DNA of 64,000 nucleotides from Janibacter corallicola NBRC 107790. GTDB taxonomy: Bacteria > Actinomycetota > Actinomycetes > Actinomycetales > Dermatophilaceae. The notes under the pieces are model-generated. The model saw only the letters and a list, made by a program, of their open reading frames with translations, did not search any database and was not told the DNA's origin. The translations under genes were made by a program, and so were the position numbers. The stretch covers positions 124,001 to 188,000 of the forward strand of contig NZ_BCSR01000001.1 of NCBI RefSeq assembly GCF_001570965.1, written 5' to 3'. Of the stretch, positions 1 through 8,346 are shown in pieces (the first letter of the stretch is position 1; each line of letters begins with the position of its first letter).

Positions 1-1078
1 CGAACCACCCGAGCAGGGCGAGGGGGATGAGCACGAGGAAGACGAGCAGCCAGGAGATCCGGCGGCGACGTCGTCGGGCGCGCCCGCCCTCCGCGGGCAT
101 GGATGCCGTGTCCGAGTCCCTGCGCGGGACCGGCCCCCGGGCGGCGGCGGCCCCGCCGACGGCGGCACGGCTGAGGGCCATCGTCTCCTGGAGGCTGCCG
201 CGGGAGGCCGGGCTGATCGGCATGCCGTCCTGGAAGGCACCGAGGTCGTCGGCCATCGCGAGGGCGTCCGGGTAGCGGGCGTCGCGGTCCTTGGTGAGCG
301 AGTGCACGACGATGGCGTCCATCTCCGGGGGCACGTCCTCGTTGAGCGCGGACGGCACGGGGATGTCGGCGTTGACGTGCTGGTAGGTCAGCGAGATGGG
401 CTCCCCGGTGTACGGCGTGCGACCGGTGAGCAGCTCGAAGAGGAGGCACCCGGTGGAGTAGACGTCGCTGCGCTTGTCGACGGTCTCGCCGCGGGCCTGC
501 TCCGGGGAGATGTACTGCGCGGTGCCGATGACGGCCTGGGTGGCGGTCATCGTGGCCTGGCTGTCGGCGACCGCCCGGGCGATGCCGAAGTCCATGACCT
601 TGACGGCACCGTCATCGGCCACCATGACGTTGCCCGGCTTGATGTCGCGGTGGACGATGCCCATGTCGTGGCTGTATGCGAGGGCCTCGAGGACCTGCTG
701 CACGATGCGCGCGGCCTCCCGCGGCTCGAGGGTCCCCTCGGCGTTGAGCACCTCGCGCAGCGTGCGGCCCTCGACGTACTCCATGACGATGTACGGGACG
801 TCCAGGGTGCCGCCGCCGGCCTCCTGCACCCGGTCCTCGCCGGAGTCGTAGACCGCGACGACGGAGCGGTGGTTCAGGCCCGCGACGGACTGGGCCTCGC
901 GACGGAAGCGGGTGAGGAAGGCGGTGTCCCGGGCGTGGTCGGTGCGCAGGATCTTGATGGCGACCGGGCGCCCCAGGCGGGCGTCGTGCCCGAGGTGGAC
1001 CTCGGCCATGCCGCCACGGCCGATGAGCTCACCGACCTCGTAGCGTCCTCCGAGGAGGCGCGGCGCCGAGTTGCTCAT
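1..1078 (-). CDS. pknB: PknB-type serine/threonine protein kinase (C-terminus cut by window edge)
   Basis: Membrane-bound Hanks-type Ser/Thr kinase that phosphorylates cell-wall and division proteins. The 359 visible residues hold a glycine-rich loop (about 18-25), catalytic Lys42 in VAIK, HRDIKPGN near 143-150, DFG at 163-165 and the activation-loop motif GTAQYISPEQARG. After about residue 330 come a run of arginines and one hydrophobic helix (SWLLVFLVLIPLALLGWF). An extracellular domain, probably PASTA repeats, would follow beyond the left edge. In mycobacteria pknA sits at this place after pbpA, but the kinase motifs here read more like PknB, so the pknA gene may be missing or lie further left. 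It starts 46 bp downstream of pbpA in the same operon. Confidence 0.9.
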   Translation of the reverse strand, partial: MSNSAPRLLGGRYEVGELIGRGGMAEVHLGHDARLGRPVAIKILRTDHARDTAFLTRFRREAQSVAGLNHRSVVAVYDSGEDRVQEAGGGTLDVPYIVMEYVEGRTLREVLNAEGTLEPREAARIVQQVLEALAYSHDMGIVHRDIKPGNVMVADDGAVKVMDFGIARAVADSQATMTATQAVIGTAQYISPEQARGETVDKRSDVYSTGCLLFELLTGRTPYTGEPISLTYQHVNADIPVPSALNEDVPPEMDAIVVHSLTKDRDARYPDALAMADDLGAFQDGMPISPASRGSLQETMALSRAAVGGAAAARGPVPRRDSDTASMPAEGGRARRRRRRISWLLVFLVLIPLALLGWF

Positions 1079-1124
1079 GATGCCTCCTGTGACCGGGCGT
1101 CGGCTCGGGTAGTGGACACGGTGC

Positions 1125-2582
1125 TCATTCCTCCAACGCCGCCTTCATGACCGCTGCGCTGATCGGGCCGGCGACGGCGCCGCCGTAGGCCTCGTTGCCC
1201 GCCCGGCCGCCGTCCTCGACGACGACCGCCACCGCGACCTTCGGGTTGTCGGCGGGGGCGAATCCGGTGAACCACGCGTGCGGGGGTTGTCCCTCGCCCT
1301 GCTCGGCCGTCCCGGTCTTGCCGGCGACGCTCGTCCCAGGGACGGCGGCCGCGGTCCCGGTGCCCTTCTCGACGACGAGCTGCATCATGTCGTTCAGCTG
1401 GTCCGCCGAGTCCGAGCTCATGGCGGTGGAGAGCTCCTCCGGCTTGGTCTCGTCGAGCGTCGAGAGGTCGGAGCCGAGCACCGACTCGATGAGGTGCGGC
1501 TTCATGACGACGCCGTCGTTGGCCACGGCGCTGCTGGCCATGGCCACCTGCAGCGGGGTGACGCGCACGTCGTACTGGCCGATGCCGACCTGCGCCTCCT
1601 GGGGCTCGTTGAGGTCGCTCGGGATGGTGGACGGGGTCACGCTCATCGGCACGTCCAGGTCCTGGCCGAACCCGAAGGACTGGGCCTGGTCCCGCAGGTC
1701 CTTGCCACCGATCTCCATGCCGAGCCAGCCGAAGGCGGTGTTGCAGGAGTCCTGCAGCGCCACCGCGAGGCTCACCTCGCCACCCGGACCGCAGGCCCCG
1801 GGGTGGGAGTTGGGCAGGTCGGCGCTGGTCTGCGGCAGGTCGAGGGTCGCCGGGCCGGGGATCTGGGAGTCCTCGGTCCACTCGCCGTCCTCGAGCGCGG
1901 CCGCCGCGGTGATGATCTTGAAGACCGAACCGGGCGGGTAGAGGTTACCGCCGATGGCGCGGTTGACCATCGGGTTGCTGGGGTCCTCCTGCAGCCTCTC
2001 CCAGGCGTCCTGCTCGACGTTCGGATCGTGGCTGGCCAGCGGGCTGGGGTCGTAGGAGGGGTGGGAGACCATCGCGAGGATCTCGCCGGTGCGGGGGTCC
2101 ATCGCCACCACCGCGCCGGCCTGGTCGCCGAGGGCGTCGTCCGCGGCCTTCTGCACCGCGGGGTCGATCGTCAGCTCGAGGCTGGCGCCGGTGGGCTCGC
2201 GTCCGGCGATGGCCCCGGTGATCCGGTCGTAGAAGAGCTGGTCGTCCTGCCCGGAGAGGAGTCCGTCCGAGGCCTGCTCGATCCCACCGCCGGCGCCGTA
2301 GGTGAAGGAGTAGAAGCCGGTGATGTGGCTGTAGAGGGTCGGCTCGGGGTAGGTCCGCTGCCACTGCAGGTCGTCGTCGGTCTCCTTCGAGATGGCGATC
2401 GGCTTCCCGTCGACGAGGATCTGGCCGCGCTCGCGCGCATAGCTCTCCAGCTGGGTGCGGCGGTTGCCGGGACGGTCGTTGATGTCGCCGGCGTCGAGCA
2501 CCTGGATCCACGTGCTGGAGGCGAGCAGCAGCACGAACATCACGGCCACGACCATGGACAGGCGTCGGATGGGCTGGTTCAT
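1125..2582 (-). CDS. pbpA: Penicillin-binding protein PbpA (class B transpeptidase)
   Basis: D,D-transpeptidase that cross-links peptidoglycan, working with the glycosyltransferase RodA encoded just upstream. The 485-residue protein has an N-terminal membrane anchor (about 8-27), then the transpeptidase domain with the active-site SVFK (Ser219), SCN (279-281) and KTGTAEQ (422-428). The reading frame stays open far upstream, but the start chosen (MNQPIRRLSMVV) overlaps the rodA stop as ATGA and sits directly before the membrane anchor. This is the PbpA-type enzyme of the actinobacterial pknB/pstP operon and is probably a target of that signalling pair. Confidence 0.93.
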   Translation of the reverse strand: MNQPIRRLSMVVAVMFVLLLASSTWIQVLDAGDINDRPGNRRTQLESYARERGQILVDGKPIAISKETDDDLQWQRTYPEPTLYSHITGFYSFTYGAGGGIEQASDGLLSGQDDQLFYDRITGAIAGREPTGASLELTIDPAVQKAADDALGDQAGAVVAMDPRTGEILAMVSHPSYDPSPLASHDPNVEQDAWERLQEDPSNPMVNRAIGGNLYPPGSVFKIITAAAALEDGEWTEDSQIPGPATLDLPQTSADLPNSHPGACGPGGEVSLAVALQDSCNTAFGWLGMEIGGKDLRDQAQSFGFGQDLDVPMSVTPSTIPSDLNEPQEAQVGIGQYDVRVTPLQVAMASSAVANDGVVMKPHLIESVLGSDLSTLDETKPEELSTAMSSDSADQLNDMMQLVVEKGTGTAAAVPGTSVAGKTGTAEQGEGQPPHAWFTGFAPADNPKVAVAVVVEDGGRAGNEAYGGAVAGPISAAVMKAALEE

Positions 2583-3955
2583 CGGCCCTTCACCATCTCG
2601 GTGGGGGCGTCCATCGACGCCGGGTCGAACTCCGGGTCGGGGCGGCGCGCGTGGTCGCTGATCCGCAGCAGCAGGGCGATGAGGATCCAGTTCATCAGCA
2701 GCGAGGACCCTCCGTAGGCGAGGAAGGGGAGCGTGAGCCCGGTGAGCGGGATGACGCGGGTGACGCCGCCGATGACGACGAAGACCTGGATCGCCAGGGC
2801 GAAGGTCAGCCCCGTGGCGAGCAGCTTGCCGAAGCCGTCGCGCAGCCCGATCGCCGAGCGCAGCCCGCGCTCGATGAGCAGGACGTAGAGCAGGATGATC
2901 GCGATGACGCCGATCAGGCCGAGCTCCTCGGCGATGCTGGTGAAGATGAAGTCCGACTTCGGCAGCGGGGTCAGCCACGGGCGGCCGCGGCCCAGCCCCG
3001 TGCCGGAGAGCCCGCCGGCGGCCATCCCCATGATCCCGGTCGCCAGCTGCCCGCACTGCTCCATGCCCTTGTCGGAGAAGGTGTCGGTCCAGCACAGCAC
3101 GCGGGTCTGCACGTGGTCGGCGAACTGGTAGACGATGTAGGCGCCGGCGGCCGCCAGGCCCAGGCCCAGCACGATCCACGAGGTGCGTTCGGTGGCCACG
3201 TAGAGCATGGCGACGAAGAGACCGAAGATCAGCAGGGTCGTGCCGAAGTCGTTCTCGAGGACGAGCACGAGGGCCGCGGCCACCCAGGCCACGAGGAGCG
3301 GTCCGAGGTCGCGCATCCGGGGGAAGGTCATCCCGAGGAACTTCCGGCCGGCGAGTGCCAGCAGGTCGCGGGTCTGCACCAGGTAGCCGGCGAAGAAGAT
3401 GGCCAACATGATCTTGGCGACCTCCGCGGGCTGGAAGGTGAAGGGGCCCAGGGCGATCCAGATGCGGGCGCCGTAGACGGAGGTGCCCAGGGGAGACAGG
3501 GGCAGGGCGAGGAAGACCAGGGCCAGCGCCCCGCAGGTGTAGGTGTAGCCGCGCAGCACCCGGTGGTCGCGCAGCAGCATGATCACCGCCAGGGCCATGG
3601 CGACGCCGAGTGCCGTCCACACCAGCTGGCGAAGGGCGTCTCCCTCGGAGAAGTCCTTGCCCTGGGCGATGTCCAGCCGGTGGAGCATGACCAGGCCGAT
3701 GCCGTTGAGCAGGGTGACGATCGGCAGGATCAGCGGGTCGGCGAAGGAACTGCGCCACCGCAGCACGAGATGCACCCCGATGGCGATGGCCGACAGCAGA
3801 CCGGTGTGCCAGAGCAGGTCCGGGGGGACCTCGCCGGAGGTCGCGACGGCGACGTTGGTGTAGGCCACGACGACGACGACGATCGCGAGCAGCGTCAGCA
3901 CGAGCTCGATGTTGCGCCCGCGGACCGGCTTGATCGTCTCGACGGCTCGGTTCAT
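2579..3955 (-). CDS. rodA: RodA/FtsW family peptidoglycan glycosyltransferase
   Basis: SEDS-family polytopic membrane protein that polymerises lipid II into glycan strands, partnering with PbpA. The 458 residues contain many hydrophobic helices and the family motifs around the segment EVAKIMLAIFFAGYL and the C-terminal PFLAYGGSSLLMNWILIALLLRIS. The start MNRAVETIKPVRGRN was chosen over one 13 codons upstream because it overlaps the pstP stop as ATGA. The gene also overlaps pbpA by 4 bp, so translation of the three genes is likely coupled. Confidence 0.93.
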   Translation of the reverse strand: MNRAVETIKPVRGRNIELVLTLLAIVVVVVAYTNVAVATSGEVPPDLLWHTGLLSAIAIGVHLVLRWRSSFADPLILPIVTLLNGIGLVMLHRLDIAQGKDFSEGDALRQLVWTALGVAMALAVIMLLRDHRVLRGYTYTCGALALVFLALPLSPLGTSVYGARIWIALGPFTFQPAEVAKIMLAIFFAGYLVQTRDLLALAGRKFLGMTFPRMRDLGPLLVAWVAAALVLVLENDFGTTLLIFGLFVAMLYVATERTSWIVLGLGLAAAGAYIVYQFADHVQTRVLCWTDTFSDKGMEQCGQLATGIMGMAAGGLSGTGLGRGRPWLTPLPKSDFIFTSIAEELGLIGVIAIILLYVLLIERGLRSAIGLRDGFGKLLATGLTFALAIQVFVVIGGVTRVIPLTGLTLPFLAYGGSSLLMNWILIALLLRISDHARRPDPEFDPASMDAPTEMVKGR

Positions 3956-5187
3956 CGGCTGCAGGGCTCCCCCGCCGCGCGCAGGTCGGTGCACTTCTCC
4001 GCGGCACTGCGCAGGCTCCGGACGCGCTCCTGTGCTGCCTCGCGGGAGTCCACGGAGATGGTGGTGATGACCTCCTCGCGGTAGAAGGGCGGCAGCTGGT
4101 CCAGCCCGATGTCGGTCTGCCGGACCTTCGAGTGCAGGGTGATCGGCCCCAGGTCCGAGGGCACCCCCTGGTAGACGGCGACCCGGTCGTCGTCGACCCC
4201 GAGGAAGTACTGCTGCTGGGTCCAGGCGTAGCCCCCGTAGACGACGGCACCGACGAGGAGCAGCGCGATGACGAGGCCGCCGATGCCGCGAAGCCAGCGC
4301 CCGCCGACGCCGCGCCGGCCCTCCTCGGCCAGCTCGACCCCTTCGTCCTCCTCCTGCTGGGTGAGGGCGGCGGCGCGGGAGGCCGGGGAGTCGTCCACCC
4401 GCCGGACCGGGCTGCGCAGCGCGGCGGAGCCCACGACCTGGGGCTGGGTGGAGGGTGCGGTGCTGGACTCCACGACGTCGCCGATGACGACCGTGACGTT
4501 GTCGGGCGCACCGGCCCGCATCGCCAGCGAGATCAGGTCCTCGGCCGCCCGGCCGGGAGGTGAGGGCGCCCCGAGGATCTCCTCGATGGTGTCCGCGGCG
4601 ACGAACCCGGACAGGCCGTCCGAGCAGAGCAGGTACCGGTCGCCCCGGCGGGCCTCGCGGGCCCCGATGTCCGGCTCGTCGTCGGGGGCGCCGGTGAGGA
4701 CCCGGGTCACGACGCTGCGCTGCGGGTGGGTGCTCGCCTCGTCCTCGGTGATCCGCCCCTCGTCGATGAGGGACTGGACGAAGGAATGGTCGCGGGTGAT
4801 CTGGCTGAGCCGGCCGTCGCGCAGCACGTAGGCGCGGGAGTCGCCGATGTGGGCGAGGATGAGCTTGTTGCGAGCCCGCATGATCGCCGTCACCGTCGTG
4901 CCCATGCCCTCGAGCGCGGTGTCCTCGGCGTAGATTCGGGCGATCTCCTCGTTGGCGGTGCGGATCGCCCGCTGCAGCTGGGTGGAGGCCTCGTCCGCGG
5001 TGAGCGAGTCGTGGTCGATCGAGACCAGCTCGGTGATCGCGGTCGCGGAGGCGATGTCACCGCCAGCGTGCCCGCCCATCCCGTCCGCGACGACGAGCAG
5101 GTGCGGGCCGGCGTAGCCGGAGTCCTGGTTGTCCTGGCGGACCAGCCCGACGTCCGATCGTGCCGCGAAGTGGAAGGAGAGGGACAC
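3952..5187 (-). CDS. pstP: PP2C-type protein phosphatase PstP
   Basis: Metal-dependent Ser/Thr phosphatase that reverses the kinase of the same operon. The N-terminal catalytic domain (about 1-240) shows the PP2C motifs RQDNQDS, VVADGMGGHAGG, GDSRAYVLRDGRLSQIT and the C-terminal aspartates in GAPDNVTVVIGD. An acidic linker follows, then one transmembrane helix (about 297-316), and a small extracytoplasmic tail of about 90 residues. This is the domain order of mycobacterial PstP. It lies 3 bp after fhaB and overlaps rodA by 4 bp. Confidence 0.94.
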   Translation of the reverse strand: MSLSFHFAARSDVGLVRQDNQDSGYAGPHLLVVADGMGGHAGGDIASATAITELVSIDHDSLTADEASTQLQRAIRTANEEIARIYAEDTALEGMGTTVTAIMRARNKLILAHIGDSRAYVLRDGRLSQITRDHSFVQSLIDEGRITEDEASTHPQRSVVTRVLTGAPDDEPDIGAREARRGDRYLLCSDGLSGFVAADTIEEILGAPSPPGRAAEDLISLAMRAGAPDNVTVVIGDVVESSTAPSTQPQVVGSAALRSPVRRVDDSPASRAAALTQQEEDEGVELAEEGRRGVGGRWLRGIGGLVIALLLVGAVVYGGYAWTQQQYFLGVDDDRVAVYQGVPSDLGPITLHSKVRQTDIGLDQLPPFYREEVITTISVDSREAAQERVRSLRSAAEKCTDLRAAGEPCSR

Positions 5188-5190
5188 CGG

Positions 5191-5685
5191 TCAGCCCCTC
5201 AGCTCGATGACGGTGCGACCGATGCGCACCTGCCCACCGGTCTGCAGCGGCACGGGGTCGCCCACGCGGTACTGACCGACGTAGGTGCCGTTGGTCGAGC
5301 CGAGGTCCTCGACGTACCAGCCGTCGCGTGCCCGCAGGATCCGGGCGTGCCGGCCGGAGGCGAATTCGTCGGTGAGGACGAGGTCGCACTCGGGGTTGCG
5401 CCCGATGAGCATCCCCGAGTCGCGCAGGGGCAGCGAGGTGCCGGCGAGCGGTCCCGTCGTGACGACGAGCTTCGTGGGCAGCCGGGGGGCGCGCTGGGCG
5501 GGGCGGGACTCCGGCGGTGCCGCGGGCCGGCGGCCGAAGCGGCCCCCCTTCGCCCGCTCCGGACGGCGGGTGACCACCCGGGTGCCGTAGAGGTCGGAGC
5601 GCAGCACGGAGGCCACGGAGAGCACGAAGACCCACAGCAGCACGAGCAGGCCGAGGCGCAGCACGGTCACTGTCAGCTCGCTCAC
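5191..5685 (-). CDS. fhaB: FHA-domain protein FhaB
   Basis: Small phosphothreonine reader of 164 residues. It has an N-terminal hydrophobic helix (about 6-27, TVTVLRLGLLVLLWVFVLSV), a basic linker, then one FHA domain (about 70-160) with the motifs IGRNPECDLVLTDEFASGRHARI and DLGSTNGTYVG in reduced form. In mycobacteria the orthologue links kinase signalling to FtsZ and peptidoglycan synthesis. That role is taken from the family, not shown here. It lies 24 bp after fhaA. Confidence 0.92.
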   Translation of the reverse strand: MSELTVTVLRLGLLVLLWVFVLSVASVLRSDLYGTRVVTRRPERAKGGRFGRRPAAPPESRPAQRAPRLPTKLVVTTGPLAGTSLPLRDSGMLIGRNPECDLVLTDEFASGRHARILRARDGWYVEDLGSTNGTYVGQYRVGDPVPLQTGGQVRIGRTVIELRG

Positions 5686-5709
5686 GGGTGCTCCTTTGTG
5701 CGCCGGGAC

Positions 5710-6672
5710 TCAGCGACGGGTGTGGAAGGTCGCGTGGGTGCGACCGACGGTGATCCTGTCACCATCCGCGATCGGTGTCGCGTCGGTGCGTTCGCCGTTG
5801 ACGTAGGTGCCGTTGGTCGAGCCGAGGTCGCGCAGGTGGGAGACGAGGCGCGGACCGTCGTGGGTGATGCGCAGCTCGCAGTGCCGGCGGGAGATGCCCG
5901 GGTCCTCCAGGACGATGTCGGCGGACTGGTCGCGCCCCATCACCGTCATCGCACCGATGAGCGGGTAGCGCTCGCCGCCGACCTCCAGCCACGGGCGCTC
6001 GTGCACGGACGCGGCGGGCGGCCCGGGGGTGGAGTCCTGTCGCCGCACGACCGTGGTCTCCTCCTCCTCGGGTGCGGGGGGCGAAGGGGGAGCCTGCCGG
6101 GCCTCGGGGGCGGGCGCCGGCCTCGGTGCCGGCGCTGCGACGGGGGCGGGAGCAGCGGGTGGCGCGGCGTCGCCCTGGTCGTAGGCGCCGGCCTCGAAGG
6201 AGCCGGAGTACTCGTCGTAGCCGGCCTCCTCGCGGTAGTCCGCGTAGCGGTCGTCGTCCCCCTGGTAGGGGCCCGGGGACTGCGGGTCGCGCGGGACGTG
6301 TTCGCGGGCCGTCGCGGGACGCACCCGGAAGACCCCGGTCTCGAGCTCGTCGTCGCGCACGAAGAGGACCTGGAGCGGCCCGCCCGGCTGGTAGCGCTGG
6401 GACTCCACGTGCTCCTGGGCGGCGGAGACGAGCTCGTCCTCGAGCTCCTCGTCGAACTCGGTGAGGCGGGTGTGGTCCTCGGCCGCCAGCTCGATTGTGA
6501 AGAGGTTGGGCACGACGGTGCGGCCCCGCCCGAGCATGGTCGCCCGGTCGTCCATGGCCCGGCGCAGCGCCGAGGCGAGCTCGAGGGGCTGCACCTCGGA
6601 GCGGAAGGCGCGGGCGAAGACGCCGTTGACGGTGCGCTCCAGCTTGCGCTCCATGCGCTGGAAGAGGCTCAT
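5710..6672 (-). CDS. fhaA: FhaA: DUF3662 and FHA domain protein
   Basis: First gene of the kinase/cell-wall operon, 320 residues. The N-terminal DUF3662 domain (about 1-125) starts MSLFQRMERKLERTVNG. A long proline/alanine-rich and acidic linker follows (about 130-220), then a C-terminal FHA domain with MGRDQSADIVLEDPGISRRH and DLGSTNGTYVNG. In mycobacteria the protein binds phosphorylated partners such as the flippase MviN. The start was set at MSLFQRM, the usual family start, although the frame is open for another 21 codons. Confidence 0.92.
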   Translation of the reverse strand: MSLFQRMERKLERTVNGVFARAFRSEVQPLELASALRRAMDDRATMLGRGRTVVPNLFTIELAAEDHTRLTEFDEELEDELVSAAQEHVESQRYQPGGPLQVLFVRDDELETGVFRVRPATAREHVPRDPQSPGPYQGDDDRYADYREEAGYDEYSGSFEAGAYDQGDAAPPAAPAPVAAPAPRPAPAPEARQAPPSPPAPEEEETTVVRRQDSTPGPPAASVHERPWLEVGGERYPLIGAMTVMGRDQSADIVLEDPGISRRHCELRITHDGPRLVSHLRDLGSTNGTYVNGERTDATPIADGDRITVGRTHATFHTRR

Positions 6673-6748
6673 CGACGGGTCCCTCCCTTCGCTCGGTGCC
6701 GAGGTCCGTGTCCCACGGGCAGCATCCAGCCACACCCGTGCTCACGTG

Positions 6749-6776
6749 ATCCTAACTATCGACACTGCAAAGTCAC
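6749..6776 (-). promoter_or_regulatory. Candidate promoter of the fhaA-fhaB-pstP-rodA-pbpA-pknB operon
   Basis: On the minus strand a -35-like GTGACT (6771-6776) is followed by a 16-bp spacer and a -10-like TAGGAT (6749-6754), about 75 bp upstream of the fhaA start. Seen by eye only. The surrounding bases are less G+C-rich than the coding DNA. Confidence 0.4.
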
Positions 6777-6833
6777 TGCACGCGCCCGGAATCGACGTGC
6801 GGTTGGCGGCGCAGCCGTGGGCGCGCCGGTGGC

Positions 6834-7325
6834 TCAGGTGGGGCCGAGCCGGTCCCGGGCCGCCCGGCCGCGGCGCTCGACCGGAACGGCCCCCGTCGCC
6901 ACGCCGAGCCCGACGAGCGCGCCGTTGCCGTAGAAGGTCTCGCAGTGCCCTGCCGGAACGTCGAAGGTCTCGTGCCAGATGCCCACCGCGCCCGGGTGCG
7001 CACGGGCGACCTGGTTGAAGCGGCGCCACGCCGGCAGGTGCACGGCATCCTGGTTCCTGGCGTAGTCGATGAGGTGGTCCGTGGAGCGCCAGTACTGCAC
7101 GACCCATGGTCCGGAGGCCCCGATGAGCGTGTGCGCCCCGAGGAAGCCCATGTCCTCGGCCTCCCCGCGCTTGGCCGCGGCCCTGTTGCGCTCGAGCTCG
7201 GCGAGCATCCGCGGCATCGCGGTGAAGACCGGCCACCACAGGTCCACCCGGAGGGGGCGGTGGATCGTCATGCCGATGTGGAAGACGGCCAGGCCGCCGG
7301 TGTGCGCGTGGGTGAGGTTGGTCAT
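6834..7325 (-). CDS. DUF4188 domain-containing protein
   Basis: Soluble protein of 163 residues of the DUF4188 family, which has a dimeric ferredoxin-like (antibiotic-monooxygenase-like) fold; the exact reaction is unknown. Family-like features are the opening FHIGMTIHRPLRVDLWWPVF, the central GAHTLIGASGPWVVQYWRS and the HETFDVPAGHCETFYGNG segment with its His and Cys. It is transcribed away from a MerR regulator across a 69-bp gap rich in inverted repeats, so that regulator probably controls it. Confidence 0.8.
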   Translation of the reverse strand: MTNLTHAHTGGLAVFHIGMTIHRPLRVDLWWPVFTAMPRMLAELERNRAAAKRGEAEDMGFLGAHTLIGASGPWVVQYWRSTDHLIDYARNQDAVHLPAWRRFNQVARAHPGAVGIWHETFDVPAGHCETFYGNGALVGLGVATGAVPVERRGRAARDRLGPT

Positions 7326-7336
7326 CGTTCCCCCTT

Positions 7337-7376
7337 GGATAGTTGTGCTATCCAGTATTGGGTACCAGTACTATCC
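7337..7376. promoter_or_regulatory. Inverted repeats in the DUF4188/merR divergent promoter
   Basis: A perfect inverted repeat GGATAG-N5-CTATCC (7337-7353) is followed by an imperfect 19-bp palindrome AGTATTGG-N3-CCAGTACT (7354-7372). CTATCCAG occurs twice, at 7348-7355 and 7371-7378. MerR regulators bind such dyads within promoters, so this is the likely operator for both genes. Confidence 0.6.
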
Positions 7377-7394
7377 AGCGCAAGAGGTGAGTGG

Positions 7395-8018
7395 ATGAGG
7401 ATCTCGGAGCTGGCGGCCACCACGGACGTGCCGGTCGCGACCCTGAAGTACTACCTGCGCGAGGGCGTGCTCCCTTCCGGGCAGGCGCGCACACGCACGA
7501 GCGCCGACTACGGGCAGGAGCACGTCGAGCGGGTCCGGCTCGTGCGGGCGCTCACGGGGGTCGGCGGGCTCAGCCTGGCGACCACCCGCAGGGTGCTCGA
7601 GGCGACCGAGGCGCCACGGACTTCGCGCGCCGATGTCATGGGGGCGGCCCAGCGGGCGTTGCTCGGGGAGGAGTACGTGTCCGACCCGGGCGAAGGGGGA
7701 GCGCTGCGGCCGACGAACCGGGCCCGGGCGTGGCTCGCGGAGCAGGGCTGGCAGGTCCACCCCGCGGACCCGGCGATCGACGAGCTCGACACGGCCTGGG
7801 CGGCTTGCGAGGCGGCGGATCTCGGTGTCGACGAGGAACGGATGGCCGCCTACGCGCAGGCGGTGCTCCGGGTGGCCGCCGTGGACCTCGCCTCGGTCCC
7901 GGCGGATCCCCAGGGGGCGGTGCGCCAGGTGGTCATCGGCACCGTCCTGCTGGACCGCGTCCTGCTCCTGCTGCGCCGCCTCGCGCAGCAGCACCTGGCG
8001 GTGAGCGAAGGGGGTTGA
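7395..8018 (+). CDS. MerR family transcriptional regulator
   Basis: Regulator of 207 residues with the MerR winged helix at the N-terminus (MRISELAATTDVPVATLKYYLREGVLP, about 1-75). The remaining 130 residues form a helical effector domain without an obvious metal-binding Cys cluster, so a drug or organic ligand is more likely than a metal. The start ATG follows the dyad-rich promoter directly and has a weak AGAGGTGAG ribosome site. It is divergent from the DUF4188 gene. Confidence 0.88.
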   Translation: MRISELAATTDVPVATLKYYLREGVLPSGQARTRTSADYGQEHVERVRLVRALTGVGGLSLATTRRVLEATEAPRTSRADVMGAAQRALLGEEYVSDPGEGGALRPTNRARAWLAEQGWQVHPADPAIDELDTAWAACEAADLGVDEERMAAYAQAVLRVAAVDLASVPADPQGAVRQVVIGTVLLDRVLLLLRRLAQQHLAVSEGG

Positions 8019-8098
8019 GCCCTCACTTTGGGAATCCGACCGGTCATGGGGCAGAATGAGACCGCTCGTGGGCCCGTCGGCCCGCGGGTGGCACTCAC

Positions 8099-8181
8099 GC
8101 GAGAGTGGCGGAACGGCAGACGCGCTGTCTTCAGGTGGCAGTGTCCTTATGGGCGTGGGGGTTCAAATCCCCCCTCTCGCA
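8099..8181 (+). tRNA. tRNA-Leu (anticodon CAG)
   Basis: An 83-nt class II tRNA. The acceptor stem GCGAGAG (8099-8105) pairs with CTCTCGC (8174-8180), with discriminator A at 8181. The anticodon arm CTGTC-TTCAGGT-GGCAG puts the anticodon CAG at 8132-8134. The T arm reads GGGGGTTCAAATCCCCC, and there is a long variable arm. CCA is not encoded, since the next bases are CCC. A tRNA-Leu beside fhaA is also found in mycobacteria. Confidence 0.95.
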
Positions 8182-8188
8182 CCCACCA

Positions 8189-8220
8189 CGAAGCCCCGCA
8201 CCATGAGGTGCGGGGCTTCG
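8189..8220 (+). terminator. Strong hairpin terminator after tRNA-Leu
   Basis: A perfect 14-bp stem: CGAAGCCCCGCACC (8189-8202) pairs with its exact complement at 8207-8220 around an ATGA tetraloop. Only a short T-containing stretch (TCTCGTT) follows. It begins 7 nt after the tRNA discriminator base and is the probable terminator or 3' processing signal. Confidence 0.75.
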
Positions 8221-8235
8221 TCTCGTTGGGCCCGC

Positions 8236-8332
8236 GGCATGTCGCGCGGCAGTTCATCCTCCTCGGCGCACCGCGGCCACGCTGTGCCGGGGCCCCCGAC
8301 GGCGGGCCCGACGAACTGCCGTGCGACGTGCC
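8236..8332. repeat. 97-bp element with 23-bp inverted arms
   Basis: Arms at 8236-8258 and 8310-8332 are inverted copies with 3 mismatches in 23, sharing the core CGGCAGTTC. The 51-bp centre is itself G+C-rich with shorter complementary pieces, so one long folded structure is possible. It lies between the tRNA-Leu terminator and a minus-strand gene and has no coding potential that I recognise. It resembles a REP-like or miniature inverted-repeat element. Whether it is dispersed elsewhere cannot be told from this window. Confidence 0.55.
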
Positions 8333-8346
8333 GGAGACCTGCCCGA

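Noticed and set aside
1125-4511. One open frame of more than 1,100 codons through pbpA, rodA and part of pstP
   Set aside because: Only the 1125-2582 part reads as a protein (PbpA). The rest is an out-of-frame shadow of rodA and pstP, common at high G+C.
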